From Brucella tritici (GTDB lineage: Bacteria; Pseudomonadota; Alphaproteobacteria; Rhizobiales; Rhizobiaceae): a stretch of 64,000 nucleotides of DNA. Below, piece after piece: positions 1-10,046 of the stretch (position 1 is its first letter; each line of letters opens with the position of its first letter). Where the stretch lies: NCBI RefSeq assembly GCF_008932295.1, contig NZ_WBWA01000006.1, positions 158,590-222,589 on the forward strand, read 5' to 3'. Both the position numbers and the translations under genes were made by a program. The notes below the pieces were generated by a model. It was not told where the DNA came from. It saw only the letters and a list, made by a program, of their open reading frames with translations, and did no database searches.

Positions 1-70
1 CGACCCGTGGTGCGAGCTCCGGAAACAGACCAGAAATGGGGTTTGCAATATCGTGCGAATCTTTCGACAT
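1..70 (-). CDS. N-terminus of a protein cut by the window edge, possibly primosomal protein N' (PriA)
   Basis: A reading frame starts with ATG at 70 on the minus strand and stays open to base 1. It encodes MSKDSHDIANPISGLFPELA and a few more residues. An AAGG motif lies about ten bases upstream of the ATG. The start is divergent from the transaldolase gene. The tentative PriA call rests on my recollection that priA lies next to this transaldolase in related Hyphomicrobiales; the 23 visible residues carry no diagnostic motif. It could equally be another gene or a chance open frame. Confidence 0.4.
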   Translation of the reverse strand, partial: MSKDSHDIANPISGLFPELAPRV

Positions 71-178
71 GATCGCGTGACCTTGGCGCGGCTTTGCGCT
101 AAAGAAAAGCCACCTTCCGGGACTTAAATGGATTTAGCTCCCAAAAACCACCCGCGCTCATTATGGAGGAACGCTGTT

Positions 179-832
179 ATGAAGTTTTTCGTGGACACTG
201 CGGACGTCAAGGAAATCCGCGAGCTCAATGACCTTGGGCTGGTCGATGGCGTGACCACCAACCCGTCCCTCATCCTGAAGTCGGGTCGTGACATTATCGA
301 AGTGACCAAGGAAATCTGCAACATCGTCAAGGGCCCGGTTTCCGCCGAGGTTGCTGCGACGGAATATGAGCAGATGATGAAGGAAGCAGCCGTCATCGCC
401 AAGATCGCTGACAACATCTGCATCAAGCTGCCTGTAACCCTCGACGGACTGAAAGCCTGTAAGGCTCTGTCGTCTGACGGCCACAAGGTCAACATGACGC
501 TCTGCTTCTCGGCCAATCAGGCGCTTCTGGCAGCCAAGGCCGGCGCGACCTTCATTTCGCCGTTCATTGGCCGTCTCGACGATACCGGCATCAACGGCAT
601 GGAGCTGATTGCCGAAATCCGCACGATTTACGACAATTACGATTTCCGCACCGAAATTCTTGCCGCTTCGGTTCGCACCGTCAATCACGTCAAGGAAGCA
701 GCTCTCATCGGCGCCGATGTCGTGACCGCACCTCCGGCAACGCTCAAGGCACTGGTCAAGCATCCGCTGACCGACAAGGGCCTCGAAACCTTCCTCGCTG
801 ATTGGGCGAAAACCGGTCAGAAGATCGCCTGA
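179..832 (+). CDS. tal: transaldolase, small (fructose-6-phosphate aldolase-like) subfamily
   Basis: This is a 217-residue enzyme of the short transaldolase/fructose-6-phosphate aldolase family, which transfers dihydroxyacetone units between sugar phosphates in the non-oxidative pentose phosphate pathway. The family signature DGVTTNPSL is at residues 23-31, and the Schiff-base lysine is in ICIKLPVT (Lys83). The length fits the 210-220 residue subfamily. The start at 179 is preceded by GGAGGA at 165-170. An in-frame ATG at 128 would add 17 unrelated residues and lacks a ribosome binding site. A hairpin with a T-run follows the stop. Members of this subfamily can be transaldolases or F6P aldolases; the sequence alone does not separate them with certainty. 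Confidence 0.93.
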   Translation: MKFFVDTADVKEIRELNDLGLVDGVTTNPSLILKSGRDIIEVTKEICNIVKGPVSAEVAATEYEQMMKEAAVIAKIADNICIKLPVTLDGLKACKALSSDGHKVNMTLCFSANQALLAAKAGATFISPFIGRLDDTGINGMELIAEIRTIYDNYDFRTEILAASVRTVNHVKEAALIGADVVTAPPATLKALVKHPLTDKGLETFLADWAKTGQKIA

Positions 833-856
833 TCGGCGACCTTGCCAGACGAATGA

Positions 857-884
857 AAGGCGGGCCATTGGCTCGCCTTTTTTA
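857..884. terminator. Rho-independent terminator between tal and the ATPase gene
   Basis: The stem AGGCGGGCCA...TGGCTCGCCT is followed by six T on the plus strand, 25 bases after the tal stop. On the opposite strand the A/T-rich flank lets it also serve the convergent ATPase gene, whose stop codon (882-884) lies in the T-run. Confidence 0.8.
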
Positions 885-1976
885 TTCCAGCACCGTTTCC
901 CCGTCCTGCTTGCTCACCCGGATCGGTCGTGCGCCGCAGTGCTCGGTAATCGCGCTGGCAAGGGCGGCTGAATGGGTCACCACCCATATCTGGCTGCGTT
1001 CGGATGCCTGCGCGATCATTCGGGCAAGTGACGGGATCATATCGGGATGCAGGCTTGCCTCCGGCTCGTTGAGCGCGATCAGTGGCGGCAGGCGATAGGA
1101 GAGCAGCGCACCCGCCAGAGCCAGCAGGCGAATCTGTCCGTCGGACAATTCTCCGGGGCGAAATGTTCGTGGCGGAAAAGCCGGGAAGTTCAGGCCGAAA
1201 GTCGCCGTTTCTTCCGGATAGGGAATGACCAGCTTGGCGCCTTCCAGCGCGTCGGCAACCAGACGATCCAGATCGACCGTATCCTGCCGGATATGGGCCA
1301 GCGTCGCAAAGACCGAAGCGAGATTGCCGCCATCCTCGTCCAGCATCGCAGCGGTCGCGGCTATGGACGGCTGACGTACCGGCGCATCGCGGTCGCTTCT
1401 AAAACCATGGTAAAAACGCCAGCCACGTATCTGAGCAGAAAGATCGCCTATCTCCGGATAATGGCCTGACTGTCCGAGCACCGCCAGACCGCTTTCCGAA
1501 GTCAGCAGACGCCCCGGATGTTCCATGCGCCGCCCTTCCCCGTCGCGCGCGAAAACCGCAGGTCCGCGCCGGTCCATCAGATCGACAGGACGACGGCCCG
1601 TATCGAGATTGAGCTGTTCTTCCTTGATCTGCGGTTCGAAGGGAAAGGCCCCGGAAACCGGCGGCGGCAGACCTGCCTCGACACGATAGGAAAGACGCGA
1701 AGCCAGTCGCTCGTCTTCAAAATCTGCTTCCAGAATGATGCGCGCCGATTCGTGCTTGCGGCGACTGCCGCTCCACATGGCCGATTGCATTCCGCCTTCA
1801 CGCACCACTTCGGTCGAGAGATTACCCTCGGCAGCGGCCTTCACCAGTTGCAGCGCCCGATAGAGGTTGGATTTTCCGGCACCGTTCTCGCCGACGAAAA
1901 CCGTCACCTGTCCGAGGTCGAACCGGACGGAACGCAACGAACGGTAGCCTTTGGCGGAAAATGAAACGAGACGCAT
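882..1976 (-). CDS. AAA family ATPase, RecF/SMC-like single-protein type (COG4637-like)
   Basis: A 364-residue ATPase of the ABC/SMC/RecF fold. The N-terminus MRLVSFSAKGYRSLRSV is typical of RecF-like N-lobes and is followed by the Walker A motif GENGAGKSN near residue 33. Towards the C-terminus LSDGQIRLLAL is the signature-like segment, and LIALNEPEASLHP is Walker B with the D-loop. No long coiled coil or nuclease domain separates the two lobes, which places it with standalone predicted ATPases rather than OLD nucleases. The ATG at 1976 is chosen because the nucleotide-binding fold begins right there; an upstream ATG at 2021 adds 15 residues without homology. The cellular role is unknown. 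Confidence 0.85.
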   Translation of the reverse strand: MRLVSFSAKGYRSLRSVRFDLGQVTVFVGENGAGKSNLYRALQLVKAAAEGNLSTEVVREGGMQSAMWSGSRRKHESARIILEADFEDERLASRLSYRVEAGLPPPVSGAFPFEPQIKEEQLNLDTGRRPVDLMDRRGPAVFARDGEGRRMEHPGRLLTSESGLAVLGQSGHYPEIGDLSAQIRGWRFYHGFRSDRDAPVRQPSIAATAAMLDEDGGNLASVFATLAHIRQDTVDLDRLVADALEGAKLVIPYPEETATFGLNFPAFPPRTFRPGELSDGQIRLLALAGALLSYRLPPLIALNEPEASLHPDMIPSLARMIAQASERSQIWVVTHSAALASAITEHCGARPIRVSKQDGETVLE

Positions 1977-2050
1977 GGCTTGATCGGGTCCAGCAATGAA
2001 AAGGCGGCGTGAAATCCACACCGCCTTTATAGCTGCCTATCAATTTGAGA

Positions 2051-2157
2051 CTAGAGTATTTCCAGTTTAAATTGAATCGTTAGAAATACTCTATCTTTTT
2101 GTTTTTACGCATTATCCTACGCAAAACCGCTTCGCACTTTTGCTGGAAATGCTCTAG
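2051..2157. repeat. full-length copy of palindromic intergenic repeat family A (Bru-RS-like, about 105 bp)
   Basis: The element starts with CTAGAGTATTTCCAG and ends with TTTGCTGGAAATGCTCTAG. Its left half contains its own smaller palindrome. The same sequence occurs in the reverse orientation at 43417-43521, and half copies lie at 7293-7355, 16900-16950, 16952-17008 and 17108-17172. Size and palindromic nature match my memory of Bru-RS1/Bru-RS2 in Brucella. Confidence 0.85.
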
Positions 2158-2158
2158 C

Positions 2159-3055
2159 TTATTCCCATTTCATCTCGCCCTTGATGACCTTTGCACCGAG
2201 CTCCAGGCTGCTTTCGCCGCCAAGATCAGGATAACGCTTCTTCATTGCTGCGATCAGTTCGCCGCTATCCTTGGCTTTCGCCGCTTCCTCGTCGAAGGCC
2301 GTGATATAGTCGCGCGTGAACTTGATTGCCGAAACATCCGTTGCCGACCCTGCCGCCGTATGTGCCGGAACGACAATGGCAGGATTGCGGGCAGCAATCG
2401 CATCGAGATTCCTGATCCATGCCTCACGCTGGGCAAGATCAGGCGTATCGGCAAGCCAGACATGTCCGCCCGACGATATCAGAACGCCGCCGAACACCGC
2501 TTTGAGCGAAGGCACCCATAAATAGCGGCGGTTCTTCATGCCTTCGGCAGGAACGATTTCAATCTCATTGCCCTCAAGCTCCAGCGCCTTCACGTCAGAA
2601 GCTTCGGGAATGACGACATCCGACAGTTTCTGCGGGCCGTTATCCTTGAGCTGCGGACCCCAGACTTTCAGCTTGTTATCGATATTGCCCTTGATCGCCT
2701 CGACCGTTTCAGGGGCCGCGATAATGCGCGCGTCGGGAAAAGCAGCTTTGATCGGGCCAAGGCTGAAATAATAGTCCGGATCGCTCTGGCTCACATAGAT
2801 CGTGGTCAGCTTCTTGCCCGTCTCCTTGATTTTCTCGGCAACCGCCTTACCGTCCGAAAGTGTGAAGCCGCCATCAAGCAGGATCGCTTCCTTGTCTCCG
2901 GTCAGAAGAACAGGCGTACGATTGAAGCCGTTCTCATCCGCCTGGAAATATTGCCATTGCAGCGGCGCAACCTTTTCCTGTGCCAACGCCGAGCCCGCAA
3001 CCGCCAGCCCGGCCAAAACTGCGAGACTGCCCATCATCATGGAAAACCGCTTCAT
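2159..3055 (-). CDS. periplasmic MBL-fold metallo-hydrolase homologue with a degenerate metal site
   Basis: A 298-residue exported protein. An N-terminal signal peptide (KR, hydrophobic core, cleavage near AGSALAQEK) is followed by a metallo-beta-lactamase fold: the strand EAILLDGGF, then IYVSQSDPDYYFSLG where canonical members carry HxHxDH, and later VVPAHTA with a histidine in the fourth motif. Because the first two histidines and the DH pair are replaced by SQSDPDYY, canonical two-zinc hydrolysis is doubtful; several periplasmic MBL subfamilies share this look. The start at 3055 has AGGAG just upstream, and the ATG at 3100 is rejected. It stands alone between repeat A and the lptE terminator. 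The substrate is unknown. Confidence 0.8.
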   Translation of the reverse strand: MKRFSMMMGSLAVLAGLAVAGSALAQEKVAPLQWQYFQADENGFNRTPVLLTGDKEAILLDGGFTLSDGKAVAEKIKETGKKLTTIYVSQSDPDYYFSLGPIKAAFPDARIIAAPETVEAIKGNIDNKLKVWGPQLKDNGPQKLSDVVIPEASDVKALELEGNEIEIVPAEGMKNRRYLWVPSLKAVFGGVLISSGGHVWLADTPDLAQREAWIRNLDAIAARNPAIVVPAHTAAGSATDVSAIKFTRDYITAFDEEAAKAKDSGELIAAMKKRYPDLGGESSLELGAKVIKGEMKWE

Positions 3056-3221
3056 CCAATTACTCCTGTAACAACTGGTTTGAACCAGCGGACGCATCAT
3101 GCGCTCGCAGGAGCATTCAGGTTGCTAATCACTTCATGAAAAACAAGAAGACACATGAATGTTGGGTAGGCACAGCAATGTTACCTTCCTGAATTCATTG
3201 CTATTTATCCAATCTCTAAAA

Positions 3222-3253
3222 CAAAAAAAGCGGCGCCCGGAAGCACCGCCTTT
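3222..3253 (-). terminator. terminator downstream of leuS-lptE
   Basis: Read on the minus strand, GCGGTGC and GCGCCGC form a stem (one G:T pair) around a short loop, followed by seven T. It lies just after the lptE stop codon, so the leuS-lptE unit probably ends here. Confidence 0.8.
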
Positions 3254-3274
3254 CAACGTCAGGTGAAAGCCCGA

Positions 3275-3856
3275 TCAGAGTTTCGACAATTTTTGTGCCA
3301 GAGCGAGGAACACCTGTTCGGCCAGTTCTTCCGCAGCGCGCTTGCGTGCATCGCGTTCGGCACGCAGGTTCGCGAATTCCTGACGCGGACGGTCGAAGGA
3401 AGCGCCAACCGTGCGGGTGCCAGCGGCAAGCGGCTTGCCATCCTTGTCACGCAACACGAAGTTCGATGTTGCCTTGACGATACCGGACGATGGACGGCCC
3501 GTACGGTCGGTCTGATCGCCAATATCGACGCTTACGGCCGCAAGCGTATAGCTGCTCAGACCGAGACCGAGCCGATAGGTCGGGTTGGCCGGCTCACCGG
3601 CACCACCGCCGAGCAGGAAGATCAGGCGATTGCGGACCTGCTGCTGAAACACATCGCCAGCCGGATCAATGGCCACCGAGGCAAGCTTGGTGCGCATGTC
3701 CGGCGTCACGCTGCCGCCTATGGTTCCACCGGCACCAGCGCCGGAGGAGTAAAGCGGCTGCACGGTGCATCCAGCCATCAGAACCGCAGCTCCGAGCGCG
3801 AAAAACGCAACGCGGAAGGCTTTGATTGCAGAGAAAAAGCGGTCAGGCAACGACAT
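3275..3856 (-). CDS. lptE: LPS-assembly lipoprotein LptE
   Basis: A 193-residue outer-membrane lipoprotein. After a basic N-terminus and hydrophobic stretch comes the lipobox LMAGC (Cys near residue 29), then QPLYSS, the usual start of mature alphaproteobacterial LptE. LptE plugs the LptD barrel for LPS insertion. The start at 3856 (ATG, AAGGA five bases upstream) overlaps the end of leuS by 14 bases, so the two genes are probably translationally coupled. In many Hyphomicrobiales holA follows lptE; here a terminator follows instead. The family is weakly conserved, so the call rests on lipobox, length and neighbourhood. Confidence 0.85.
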   Translation of the reverse strand: MSLPDRFFSAIKAFRVAFFALGAAVLMAGCTVQPLYSSGAGAGGTIGGSVTPDMRTKLASVAIDPAGDVFQQQVRNRLIFLLGGGAGEPANPTYRLGLGLSSYTLAAVSVDIGDQTDRTGRPSSGIVKATSNFVLRDKDGKPLAAGTRTVGASFDRPRQEFANLRAERDARKRAAEELAEQVFLALAQKLSKL

Positions 3857-6476
3857 TGACGATCCTTTGCGGCACCACGATAACCTTCTTCGGCGAGCCT
3901 CCATTGAGCGCAGCCTTGACGAAGTCAAGTTCGAGCACCGCCTGCTGGATGCTAGATTGATCAGCGTCGCGGGCGATTGTCAAATCCCCACGCTTCTTAC
4001 CGTTGATCTGCACCGGCATAACGATCTCGTTTTCCACCACCAATGCCGGATCGAATTCCGGCCAGGCACTGCGGGCAACCAGCGTTTCACGACCGGCAAT
4101 CTTGCCGCCCAGCACAGCCAGGCACTGTTCAGCCAGATGCGGCATCATCGGCGCCAGCATCAAGATGAGCTTTTCGGTGACGTCACGGACAGCACTCTTC
4201 AACTCGTCATCCGCATTGCCCGAAGCCACCTGCTGCAGGGAAGCAGCAGCCGTATTGACCAGCTCATAAAGACGGGCGACGCCACGATTGAAGGCGAGCT
4301 TCTCGATATCATCGCCGACAGCCTTGACCGCCTTGTGCGCTGCCTTGGAAACGACAAGGGCTTCACCCTGCGTCCCGGTCTTCGGCGCAACGTCCTTCAG
4401 ATGTTCGGCGGCTTCCGCCACCAGACGCCAGACGCGCTGCACAAAACGATGAGCGCCTTCGGCACCGGCTTCCGTCCAGATCACGTCACGCTCGGGCGGC
4501 GAATCAGACAGCATGAACCAGCGCGCCGTATCGGCACCGTAGGAAGCGATAATGTCATCCGGATCGACAACATTCTTCTTCGATTTCGACATCTTCTCGA
4601 TGGAACCGATTTCCACCGGCTCGCCTGTCGAGAGCAGGGCCGCGCTGCGCTTGCCGTCGGTTTCCTCGATACGAATATCGGCTGGCGCCACCCACTGGCC
4701 ATTGGCCTTGTAGGTCTCGTGCACAACCATGCCCTGCGTGAACAGGCCCTTGAACGGCTCGTCGATGCCGACGTGACCGGCGACCTTCATCGCGCGGGTG
4801 AAGAAACGCGAATAGAGCAGATGCAGGATCGCGTGTTCGATACCGCCGATATACTGATCGACCGGCAGCCAGTGATCGGCAACCTTGCGGTCGGTCGGCT
4901 CGTTTTCCCATGGTGCCGTAAAGCGCGCATAGTACCAGGACGAATCGACGAACGTGTCCATCGTATCGGTTTCACGGCGCGCATCGGCACCGCATTTCGG
5001 GCACTTAACATGACGCCATGTTGTATGACGGTCGAGCGGATTGCCCGGACGGTCGAACTCGACATCGTCCGGCAGCTTGACCGGCAAATCGGCGCGCGGC
5101 ACCGGATTGACGCCGCAGCTTTCGCAATGGATCATCGGGATCGGGCAGCCCCAGTAGCGCTGGCGCGAGATGCCCCAGTCACGCAGACGGAACTGTACCT
5201 TGCGGCTTGCCTGCGGGCTGTTGCCGAGGCTGGTCTGTTCCAGACGCTTAGCCACCTCATTGAAGGCCGCTTCCGGCGTCATGCCGTCGAGGAAGCGCGA
5301 ATTGATCATCACGCCATCATCGGTATAGGCCGTTTCGCCGATGCTGAAGCCTGCCGCATCTTCGCCCTTCGGCAGAACAACAGGCGTAACCTTCAATTTG
5401 TACTTGTTGGCGAAATCCAGATCGCGCTGATCGTGTGCCGGGCAGCCGAACACCGCGCCCGTGCCATATTCCATCAGAACGAAATTGGCGACATAGACCG
5501 GCAGTTCCCAGTTCTCATCGAACGGATGCCGGACTTTCACGCCTGTGTCGAAGCCCTTCTTCTCTGCCGTTTCCAGCGCCGCCAGCGACGTACCGTGCTG
5601 ATGGCATTCCTCGATGAAACCGAAAAGCGAAGCATTATCTTCGGCCAGCTTCTTCGCCAGCGGATGATCGGCGGAGATCGCCACGAAAGCCGCACCGAAC
5701 AGCGTGTCCGGACGGGTCGTATAGACCTCGATTTCCGAGAAACCGGCAGGCGCCGTATTGCCGTCCAGCGCGAAGCGGACCTGCAGGCCTTCCGACTTGC
5801 CGATCCAGTTGCGCTGCATCAGGCGAACCTTTTCCGGCCACTGGTCGAGCGTGTCGAGACCGGCCAGCAATTCCTCGCTGAAATCGGTGATCTTGAAGAA
5901 CCATTGCGTCAGTTCGCGCTGTTCGACCAGCGCGCCCGAACGCCAGCCGCGACCGTCCACCACCTGCTCGTTGGCAAGCACGGTGTTGTCGACCGGGTCC
6001 CAGTTGACCTTGGAGGTCTTGCGCGTCACCAGACCTTTTTCGAAAAGATCGATGAACAGCATCTGCTGGCGATGATAATATTCCACGTCGCAGGTCGCGA
6101 ATTCACGCGCCCAGTCGAGCGAAAGCCCCATCGATTTGAGCTGGCTGCGCATCGTGGCGATGTTCTGGTAGGTCCATTCCTTCGGATGAACCTTGTTCTG
6201 CATCGCTGCATTTTCCGCAGGCATGCCGAACGCGTCCCATCCCATCGGATGAAGCACGTTGAAACCCTTGGCGCGCTTGTAACGGGCGACCACGTCGCCC
6301 ATCGCATAGTTGCGCACATGGCCCATATGGATGCGCCCCGATGGATAGGGGAACATCTCGAGCACATAATATTTCTCGCGGCTGTCGCCATTGTCGGTTT
6401 CGAAGGTCCGGTCTTCTTCCCAGACTTTCTGCCAATGAGCTTCCGCCACGCGCGGATTATAACGTTCGGCTGCCAT
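3843..6476 (-). CDS. leuS: leucyl-tRNA synthetase
   Basis: An 877-residue class I aminoacyl-tRNA synthetase charging tRNA-Leu with leucine. The N-terminal catalytic domain has [15 protein letters not shown] (HIGH motif as HMGH, near residue 50). The CP1 editing domain follows with [10 protein letters not shown] zinc-ribbon-like insert has CESCG and CPKCG pairs, then [10 protein letters not shown], and the KMSKSKKN loop is near residue 625. The anticodon-binding and C-terminal domains are complete. The ATG at 6476 gives the usual family N-terminus MAAERYNPR. It is the first gene of a two-gene unit with lptE and is divergent from the YggS gene, with about 120 bases between the starts. Confidence 0.97.
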   Translation of the reverse strand: MAAERYNPRVAEAHWQKVWEEDRTFETDNGDSREKYYVLEMFPYPSGRIHMGHVRNYAMGDVVARYKRAKGFNVLHPMGWDAFGMPAENAAMQNKVHPKEWTYQNIATMRSQLKSMGLSLDWAREFATCDVEYYHRQQMLFIDLFEKGLVTRKTSKVNWDPVDNTVLANEQVVDGRGWRSGALVEQRELTQWFFKITDFSEELLAGLDTLDQWPEKVRLMQRNWIGKSEGLQVRFALDGNTAPAGFSEIEVYTTRPDTLFGAAFVAISADHPLAKKLAEDNASLFGFIEECHQHGTSLAALETAEKKGFDTGVKVRHPFDENWELPVYVANFVLMEYGTGAVFGCPAHDQRDLDFANKYKLKVTPVVLPKGEDAAGFSIGETAYTDDGVMINSRFLDGMTPEAAFNEVAKRLEQTSLGNSPQASRKVQFRLRDWGISRQRYWGCPIPMIHCESCGVNPVPRADLPVKLPDDVEFDRPGNPLDRHTTWRHVKCPKCGADARRETDTMDTFVDSSWYYARFTAPWENEPTDRKVADHWLPVDQYIGGIEHAILHLLYSRFFTRAMKVAGHVGIDEPFKGLFTQGMVVHETYKANGQWVAPADIRIEETDGKRSAALLSTGEPVEIGSIEKMSKSKKNVVDPDDIIASYGADTARWFMLSDSPPERDVIWTEAGAEGAHRFVQRVWRLVAEAAEHLKDVAPKTGTQGEALVVSKAAHKAVKAVGDDIEKLAFNRGVARLYELVNTAAASLQQVASGNADDELKSAVRDVTEKLILMLAPMMPHLAEQCLAVLGGKIAGRETLVARSAWPEFDPALVVENEIVMPVQINGKKRGDLTIARDADQSSIQQAVLELDFVKAALNGGSPKKVIVVPQRIVNVVA

Positions 6477-6598
6477 GACCGTATTTACTCGTACGAAGGT
6501 GATGCAATAAGGAGAGTCGATGTTTAATGGCGACCTTCACCACGTATTGGCGAAAGCGTCAACCTTTTGCGGATGAAAAGCCTGAAAGCGAGAGTTTC

Positions 6599-7279
6599 AT
6601 GTCAGATATCGTCACGAACCTGAACACGGTCAAGGCCGCAATCGCCACTGCCGAAGAGGAAGCACAGCGTGACAAGGGTTCCGTTACGCTTGTCGCTGTA
6701 TCAAAAACCTTCGATGCGGAGGAAATCCGCCCGGCTCTCGACGCGGGCCAGCGCGTCTTCGGTGAAAACCGCGTGCAGGAAGCACAAGCCAAATGGCCAG
6801 GACTGCGCGAGGATTATTCCGGCATCGAACTGCATCTGATCGGCCCGCTGCAATCCAACAAGGCCGCCGATGCCGTCGCCCTGTTCGATGTCATCGAAAC
6901 GGTCGACCGCGAAAAGATCGCAGCCGCCCTGGCCAGCGAGATCAAGAAGCAGAACAAGGCCCCAAAGCTCTACGTGCAGGTGAATACCGGACTTGAAGAA
7001 CAGAAGGCCGGCATTGCACCGAAGGAAGCCGTCGCCTTTGTCGAGCGCTGCCGCAAGGAACATGGCCTCGCCATCGAGGGGCTGATGTGCATCCCGCCTG
7101 CGGATGAAAATCCGGGGCCGCATTTCGCTCTTCTGGAAAAGCTCGCCCGCGAGGCACAGGTCGAAAAGCTCTCCATGGGCATGTCGGGCGATTATGAAAC
7201 CGCCATCGGTTTCGGCGCGACATCGGTGCGTGTCGGCTCGGCCATCTTCGGCGGGCGGAGCTATGCCAACCCCGCCTGA
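6599..7279 (+). CDS. YggS/PLPBP family pyridoxal phosphate homeostasis protein
   Basis: A 226-residue single-domain PLP-binding protein with the alanine-racemase-like TIM barrel. The segment TLVAVSKTFDAEEIRPA contains the PLP lysine in AVSK; FGENRVQEAQAKW, LHLIGPLQSNK and the C-terminal LSMGMSGDYETAIGFGATSVRVGSAIFG are all family signatures. These proteins buffer PLP and affect amino acid and keto acid balance; no catalytic reaction is established. The start at 6599 gives the standard MSDIVTNLN N-terminus. The in-frame ATG at 6527 adds 24 residues with no family support. It is transcribed divergently from leuS and followed by a half copy of repeat A. Confidence 0.93.
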   Translation: MSDIVTNLNTVKAAIATAEEEAQRDKGSVTLVAVSKTFDAEEIRPALDAGQRVFGENRVQEAQAKWPGLREDYSGIELHLIGPLQSNKAADAVALFDVIETVDREKIAAALASEIKKQNKAPKLYVQVNTGLEEQKAGIAPKEAVAFVERCRKEHGLAIEGLMCIPPADENPGPHFALLEKLAREAQVEKLSMGMSGDYETAIGFGATSVRVGSAIFGGRSYANPA

Positions 7280-7292
7280 ATTGTCACCCCTA

Positions 7293-7355
7293 CTGTTTGT
7301 TTTTGTCGCATTATCCTACGCAAAACCGCTTCACACTTTTGCTGGAAATGCTCCT
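7293..7355. repeat. half copy of palindromic repeat family A
   Basis: Contains the segment from TTGTTTTTGTCGCATTATCC to GCTGGAAATGCT, matching the right half of the full element at 2051-2157. It lies just after the YggS gene. Confidence 0.75.
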
Positions 7356-7403
7356 AGTGGTCTGATTCCGACATTTGCATCCCTAGGATATGAGCGCCGG
7401 GCA

Positions 7404-7442
7404 AATATCGGACGGGTATCAAACGTCAAATTCAATCCACTA
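7404..7442. repeat. repeat family C, copy 1 (39 bp), supplying the usg stop codon
   Basis: The 39 bases beginning AATATCGGACGGGTATC and ending CAATCCACTA recur at 60968-61006 with one mismatch. On the minus strand the terminal TAG is the stop codon of usg. Upstream (7355-7403) are degenerate traces of the opposite arm of the palindrome that is better preserved at 60929-61007. Confidence 0.8.
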
Positions 7443-7727
7443 ATGCAGGACGATCTCGCCCTGCACATTCCTCCAGTCCGAGGGGCCAAGCAGCCGGAAA
7501 TGCGTGTAGCTGACCGAATGCAACGGCCCGTCGATTTCCCGATTCCAGAATTCGATGAAATGATTGAGCACCGGAAAATCGGGCGCGAGGTCATAATCCT
7601 GCCAGACGAAAAGCTGCAGCAGATGCGGATGATCGGGCAAATGGTAGAAAACTTTCGCCGTCGTCAGACCATAACCGGCGAGCTGGAGTTCAAAGGCTGA
7701 TTTTGCGTTCAAAGCGGACGTCGTCAT
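7440..7727 (-). CDS. usg: Usg family protein
   Basis: A 95-residue protein matching the alphaproteobacterial Usg family: ELQLAGYGLTTAKVFYHLPD, LLQLFVWQDYDLAPDFPVL, and IDGPLHSVSYTH. The name comes from the gene found upstream of trpF in some alphaproteobacteria, and its molecular function is not known. The start ATG at 7727 is preceded by AAAGGGG. The stop codon TAG falls on the outer edge of repeat C. It is a single-gene unit, divergent from acs. Confidence 0.85.
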   Translation of the reverse strand: MTTSALNAKSAFELQLAGYGLTTAKVFYHLPDHPHLLQLFVWQDYDLAPDFPVLNHFIEFWNREIDGPLHSVSYTHFRLLGPSDWRNVQGEIVLH

Positions 7728-8057
7728 GGCGATTTCCCCTTTTTGTGAAGAGCCTTATTGTCAGGCTCCTGAATAGGAGATAATCACTCCAAATGGTTTT
7801 TAAACTGTAAAAACAATATATTAGCACCAATCAACAGCGAGTGCTGCCAGTTGCCATTTCTGACGATGCGTCATTGTGGATCATAGACGCGCCGATTGTC
7901 TAATTTACCTTGCCCGCAATGGAAGGTAGACAGGGCACCCGATGGTCTCGCCTTTCACGGCAAGCCGTCTCATCCGGCGGGAGGTGCCGGTCAGTTTTTG
8001 GGTGCATTTATACGAGCGGGATATTGTCCGGCTCGCGGAATGCTGAAGGAGGAAATC
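7728..8057. promoter_or_regulatory. divergent usg/acs intergenic region and acs leader
   Basis: About 330 bases without a gene. The part nearest usg (7795-7830) is AT-rich and is the likely promoter area. The part nearest acs is GC-rich and ends with a strong ribosome binding site AAGGAGG at 8046-8052. An open frame runs through it into acs from 7896, but it has no ribosome binding site and I take it as untranslated leader. No riboswitch or clear operator was recognised. Confidence 0.45.
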
Positions 8058-10013
8058 ATGTCGGAAAAGCTTTACCCGGTCCTTGCCGAGGCAAAGAGAA
8101 ACACGCTCATCGACAACGCAACCTATCTCGACTGGTATCAGGAAAGCGTGAGCGACCCGGACAGCTTCTGGGCGAAGCACGGACGGCGCATCGACTGGTT
8201 CAAGCCTTTCACCAAGGTCAAGAACACCGATTTCAACGGCGATGTATCCATCAAATGGTATGAGGACGGCGTTACCAACGTTTCCTATAACTGTATCGAC
8301 CGCCACCTGAAGAGCCGTGGTGATCAGGTCGCCATCATCTGGGAAGGCGACAATCCCTATATCGACAAGAAGATCACCTATCGCGAACTGCATGAGAATG
8401 TCTGCCGCCTCGCCAATGTGCTGAAGAAGCACGGCGTGAAGAAGGGCGACCGCGTCACGATCTATCTGCCGATGATCCCGGAAGCGGCCTATGCGATGCT
8501 GGCCTGCGCGCGCATCGGCGCTGTGCACTCGGTCGTCTTTGCCGGCTTCTCTCCGGAAGCGCTTGCCGGTCGTATCGTCGACTGCGAATCCACTTTCGTC
8601 ATCACGGCCGACGAAGGCGTGCGCGGCGGCAAGCCGGTTCCGCTGAAGGAAAACACCGATACCGCCATCGACATTGCGGCCAAGCAATATGTCATGGTCA
8701 ACAAGGTTCTCACCGTGCGCCGTACCGGCGGCAAGGTGAACTGGGGACCGGGCCGCGATCTCTGGTATCATCAGGAAGTCGCAAGCGTCGAACCGACCTG
8801 CGATCCGGAACCGATGAATGCGGAAGACCCGCTCTTCATCCTTTACACCTCCGGCTCCACCGGCAAGCCGAAGGGCGTGCTGCACACAACCGGCGGCTAT
8901 CTCGTCTATGCATCAATGACGCATCAATATGTCTTCGACTATCATGACGGCGACATCTACTGGTGCACGGCGGATGTGGGCTGGGTGACGGGCCACTCCT
9001 ATATCGTCTACGGCCCGCTGGCCAACGGCGCGACGACATTGATGTTCGAAGGCGTGCCCAACTTCCCCGATCAGGGACGTTTCTGGGAAGTCGTCGACAA
9101 GCATCACGTCAACATCTTCTACACGGCTCCGACGGCCATCCGCGCCCTGATGGGCGCAGGTGATGAATTCGTCACCCGCTCGTCGCGTTCGACGCTGCGC
9201 CTGCTCGGTTCGGTGGGCGAGCCGATCAATCCGGAAGCCTGGGAATGGTATTACAACGTCGTTGGTGACCAGCGGTCGCCGATTGTCGATACGTGGTGGC
9301 AGACGGAAACCGGCGGCATTCTCATCACCCCGCTGCCCGGCGCAACCGACCTCAAGCCGGGTTCGGCAACGCGTCCGTTCTTCGGCATCAGGCCGGAACT
9401 GGTGGACAATGAAGGCGCTGTCGTTGAAGGTGCCGTGGACGGCAATCTCTGCATCATTGATAGCTGGCCGGGCCAGATGCGTACGCTTTACGGCGATCAC
9501 AAGCGCTTCATCGAAGCTTACTTCTCGACCTATAAGGGCAAGTACTTCACCGGTGACGGCTGCCGTCGCGACGAAGACGGTTACTACTGGATCACGGGCC
9601 GCGTCGATGACGTGCTCAACATTTCCGGCCACCGCCTCGGCACGGCGGAAATCGAATCGGCACTCGTCTCGCATCACTCGGTTTCAGAAGCCGCTGTCGT
9701 GGGCTATCCGCATCCGATCAAGGGACAAGGCATCTATTGCTACGTCACGCTGATGACCGGCGAAGCAGTTCAGGACGAAGACGCCCTGCGCAAGGAACTG
9801 ACCCAGCACGTGCGCAAGGAAATCGGTCCTATTGCCACGCCGGACAAGATCCAGTTCTCGCCGGGCCTGCCGAAAACCCGCTCAGGCAAGATCATGCGCC
9901 GCATCCTGCGCAAGATCGCCGAAGACGATTTTGGCGCACTGGGCGATACCTCGACGCTGGCCGATCCGGGCGTCGTGGACGACCTGATCGAAAATCGTCA
10001 GAACAAGAAGTGA
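8058..10013 (+). CDS. acs: acetyl-CoA synthetase (AMP-forming)
   Basis: A 651-residue adenylate-forming enzyme converting acetate, ATP and CoA to acetyl-CoA, AMP and PPi in the cytosol. Seen in order: the N-terminal cap with [36 protein letters not shown], the P-loop [16 protein letters not shown] near residue 262, WWQTETGG (A5 motif), [21 protein letters not shown] (A7/A8 hinge) and the acetylatable lysine in [11 protein letters not shown] near residue 606. The length fits the family. The ATG at 8058 follows AAGGAGG. A terminator hairpin follows directly. Confidence 0.97.
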   Translation: MSEKLYPVLAEAKRNTLIDNATYLDWYQESVSDPDSFWAKHGRRIDWFKPFTKVKNTDFNGDVSIKWYEDGVTNVSYNCIDRHLKSRGDQVAIIWEGDNPYIDKKITYRELHENVCRLANVLKKHGVKKGDRVTIYLPMIPEAAYAMLACARIGAVHSVVFAGFSPEALAGRIVDCESTFVITADEGVRGGKPVPLKENTDTAIDIAAKQYVMVNKVLTVRRTGGKVNWGPGRDLWYHQEVASVEPTCDPEPMNAEDPLFILYTSGSTGKPKGVLHTTGGYLVYASMTHQYVFDYHDGDIYWCTADVGWVTGHSYIVYGPLANGATTLMFEGVPNFPDQGRFWEVVDKHHVNIFYTAPTAIRALMGAGDEFVTRSSRSTLRLLGSVGEPINPEAWEWYYNVVGDQRSPIVDTWWQTETGGILITPLPGATDLKPGSATRPFFGIRPELVDNEGAVVEGAVDGNLCIIDSWPGQMRTLYGDHKRFIEAYFSTYKGKYFTGDGCRRDEDGYYWITGRVDDVLNISGHRLGTAEIESALVSHHSVSEAAVVGYPHPIKGQGIYCYVTLMTGEAVQDEDALRKELTQHVRKEIGPIATPDKIQFSPGLPKTRSGKIMRRILRKIAEDDFGALGDTSTLADPGVVDDLIENRQNKK

Positions 10014-10017
10014 CAAA

Positions 10018-10046
10018 TGAAAGGCCGGGATTTCCCGGCCTTTTCA
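10018..10046. terminator. terminator after acs
   Basis: GGCCGGG and CCCGGCC flank an ATTT loop and are followed by TTTT, starting 9 bases after the acs stop. The next gene is convergent and ends at 10044, so the hairpin may serve both strands. Confidence 0.85.

Noticed and set aside
3765..6527. 920-codon open frame on the plus strand
   Set aside because: It is antisense to leuS, whose motifs are complete. The encoded sequence is Arg/His/Ile-rich, with no recognisable family, as expected from the complement of a high-GC gene.
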